Positions 61,937-64,000 of a DNA stretch of 64,000 nucleotides are shown here, in pieces. Every line of letters starts with the position of its first letter. Position 1 is the stretch's first letter. A program made the position numbers and the translations under genes. The notes under the pieces are model-generated. The model did not search any database and had not been told where the DNA came from. It saw only the letters and a program-made list of their open reading frames with translations. The stretch is from Polytrichum commune (Eukaryota; Streptophyta; Polytrichopsida; Polytrichales; Polytrichaceae), in contig OX485808.1 of assembly GCA_950295325.1 (NCBI GenBank), forward strand, positions 30,894,527 to 30,958,526, written 5' to 3'.

Positions 61937-64000
61937 ATGGCAAGATCAAGCATAAACGCCATTGAGATGTTCGCGGTGAAGGTCGATGGCCTCCCAGAGT
62001 CGGTGTTAGACGATAACGGCAACGACAACTATGTCCCCAAGGAAGACTTCATGGGGGAGTGGACGGCACTGCCAGAGAAGATCGGGGACGGCCTCTTCTG
62101 CATGCGCTTCACCTACGAGTTGGAGACAAGACCGGACCAGCCCGAACAGTGGGTTCAAATGAAGACGTGGGAGATAGAGTCCATAGAGGCCCAGGGGGAG
62201 TATGTAATTATGGACATGAAGAACAAGAAGGATCATATCAACCTCTTGTTGCATTTCCAGAAAAATATCTTCTCCTACCAATACGCCACCAATAACGTAG
62301 TGGAAGATGCCAAGCACTTCGACCTGGACGGCCTCTTTTCCAAATATGCGTTGAGCCCATACTGGACGGCAAGGAAATTGACCGCCCTTGCATTGAACAT
62401 CTCCAAATACAACAGTGTGGTCAATGAGGCAAACAAGAAGAAGAAGAGCCCCATGAAACCATCCACATCAGGGGCAGGAGGATCTAGAAGTGCACCCAGG
62501 CCTGTGCCTTCCGCGAGCAGGGCGACGGAGGGCCCCAGTAGACACTCCACGCCATCGAAGAGGACAAGGGACGAGATGGAGAAATCGGGAGTAACAGAGA
62601 CCGCGGAGGTGACCTCGCCTGTTGTAATGCCCACCCCCTTGAAAAAGGGCGAGAACCCTGACGCTGTGAAGGCCACGAGGATCCTTCGAGATTTCAACAA
62701 CTACTCGAAGGATTGCTGGCCCATGGGACGCCATTTCACATTCAACGTGGACTGCTTCAAGTGCGAGATGTCCCCCAACAAATGGGTGGTTCGCTCTCGC
62801 GAGAGCGGTGGTGTGAAGTGGCAGATCAATAATCTAATGAACAATGTCAAGTGGGACAGGCAGACCGTCTGCGTCATGCCGAAGGGGCTGACATCATGTC
62901 CGACGGAGAAGGACTGGCCACGGATCCAGAATGGAGAGTTCTGGATCATAGACGGACAACACAGCTTGGAGGCGTCCCAGATAATCCTCAAGGACGACAA
63001 CTTCCAGCATGAGCTGAAGGAGGACTTGCGCTATTGGAAGGCGTTCTTGGTGTGGTCGGACGATTGGGACAAGCTGCGGAAGATATCCACCTTCCTCAAC
63101 TCCGGCAACAAGATCAAGGCCTTCGAGGCGTCGTGGGCAGCCAACATAGTGGCTGCAAGGGACGTCTGGGTCGCCCACGGGTGCCCCCCTAAAGAAAGGG
63201 AGAACGCAAAGACGCCGTCTTCACAATGGAAGGTGAGTTTACGAACGAACTTTCGTAAATATCTTTGACATTCAAAATTTCAAGTTCTTTGACATTCAAA
63301 TTTACGAATGTGCGTTCGTATTTTGTGCGTTACTGATGCCTTTCTTGCTGCAGGCATTCTGCGACGCGATGGTGGACAAGTTCTCCTCCATCGACATGAA
63401 GTCTACAACAACCAAGTCTGTCCTGGAGCTCAAGGGTGAGCTCCGCCTCATCTGTTGCAACAGGGACACTTGGGAGTTGTGGACACAATTTTTTGATGCG
63501 CACAGCTCGGGCGATCTGGTCAACCCCGACACCGAGGAGAAATACAGCGCTGAGAAGACCGGGGAGGCCCCTCCACTACTGAGGGAGTTCTTCAGGTCCC
63601 TTCAAGGGTTAACAGAGTCCGAGTTGCAGAGGTGCGCGGTGCATCTTGTTGGGAACACAGTGGGAAGAACCATCCCATACCCGAAGATATTTTTGAAGAG
63701 GCCAAGACACAAGCCCGGCACGTATTCCATCAAGGAATGGTGCGAACACCGCAAGCTGAAGACTGCTGCAATGAGGGAGTTGAGCGCTCTAATACCGGAG
63801 TACGCACTCATCTTAGCCGACGGAGACGTTAATTGGGCCAGTTGGAAGATGTTCAAGGTCGACTACAACATCTCCGGAGCCTCAATGCGTTGTCTTGTCA
63901 AGGAGCACGCCTCCATTTTGAAGCAGAAGGGGAACAAGAGGACAAAGAAAACCGAGACGGATCCCCAGGAGGTGGAGCAATACAGAAGCTTCTTGGCGCG
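61937..64000 (+). CDS. DGQH-motif (DGQHR/ParB-like) protein, partial at right edge
   Basis: Exon 1 is 61937-63232 and exon 2 runs from 63354 past the window end; the intron has GTGAG and CTGCAG ends and the frame is kept (432 plus at least 215 aa). The ATG directly follows TTGTTGCAG, a likely leader-intron acceptor; the frame is also open upstream to 61868. Residues 1-165 form an acidic/aromatic domain I do not recognise, about 166-240 a Lys/Ser/Pro-rich linker, and about 245-432 a domain with FWIIDGQHSLEASQIIL (D339-S347), YWKAFLVWSDDWDKLRKIST and FLNSGNKIKAFEASWAANIV. The DGQH motif followed by a helix and a later F-N region resembles the DGQHR/ParB-like nucleic-acid enzymes. The usual Arg after DGQH is Ser here. 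Third codon positions are GC-rich, unlike POLD1 and the AT-rich surroundings. Function is unknown; DNA binding to the flanking palindromes is a hypothesis. Confidence 0.75.
63237..63323. repeat. Two palindrome copies inside intron 1 of the DGQH-motif gene
   Basis: Copies start at 63237 (four bases after the exon end, overlapping the donor region, with one arm change to CTTTCGTAAA) and 63300 (arms TTTACGAATG and CGTTCGTATT). Both are weaker matches than those in the leader. Confidence 0.85.

Overview
This is nuclear DNA from a land plant. The evidence is multi-exon genes with GT-AG introns, plant-like DNA polymerase delta and uncoupling-protein sequences, a plant-type U6 snRNA, interstitial TTTAGGG telomere-type tracts, and many small inverted-repeat elements with 3-bp TAA/TTA target duplications. 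GA/CT microsatellites lie beside start codons. A DUF7869-type pseudogene and much repeat-filled intergenic DNA would suit a seed-free plant (bryophyte, lycophyte or fern), but that placement is an inference.

Layout. 0-3.3 kb: gene-poor edge with one MITE. 3.8-15.5 kb (+): a complete 30-exon gene for the catalytic subunit of DNA polymerase delta; all exons join in frame to 1083 aa. 15.5-29.6 kb: no gene recognised, but a foldback element, a degenerate tandem array and several Harbinger-like elements. 29.9-35.8 kb (+): a complete 9-exon mitochondrial uncoupling protein gene (305 aa), with intron repeats and an intronic MITE. 35.8-42.5 kb: intergenic, with a decayed RNase H-bearing retroelement carrying two nested MITEs, plus another MITE. 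43.4-46.7 kb (-): a U6 snRNA gene, then a 5-exon YchJ/UPF0225-like SEC-C gene with a probable plastid transit peptide. 46.7-53.3 kb: repeats.

53.3-64 kb is different in kind. A decayed DUF7869-type gene runs on the minus strand. A GC-rich gene whose product has a DGQH motif like the DGQHR/ParB-like group runs off the right edge on the plus strand. The two are divergent. About 21 copies of a 22-24 bp palindrome (arms TTTACGAACG and CGTTCGTAAA, variable two-base centre) sit in the leaders of both genes and in the plus gene's intron. I saw none elsewhere in the window. Seven of the copies lie in a roughly 178-bp tandem array. The arrangement resembles a protein with its own repeated binding sites (operator-, parS- or subterminal-repeat-like). 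It is the best candidate here for an undescribed system.

The POLD1, UCP and YchJ-like genes are unrelated housekeeping or organelle genes with no visible operon-like logic. Exon boundaries were read by eye from splice signals, reading frame and family knowledge; no search or alignment program was run.
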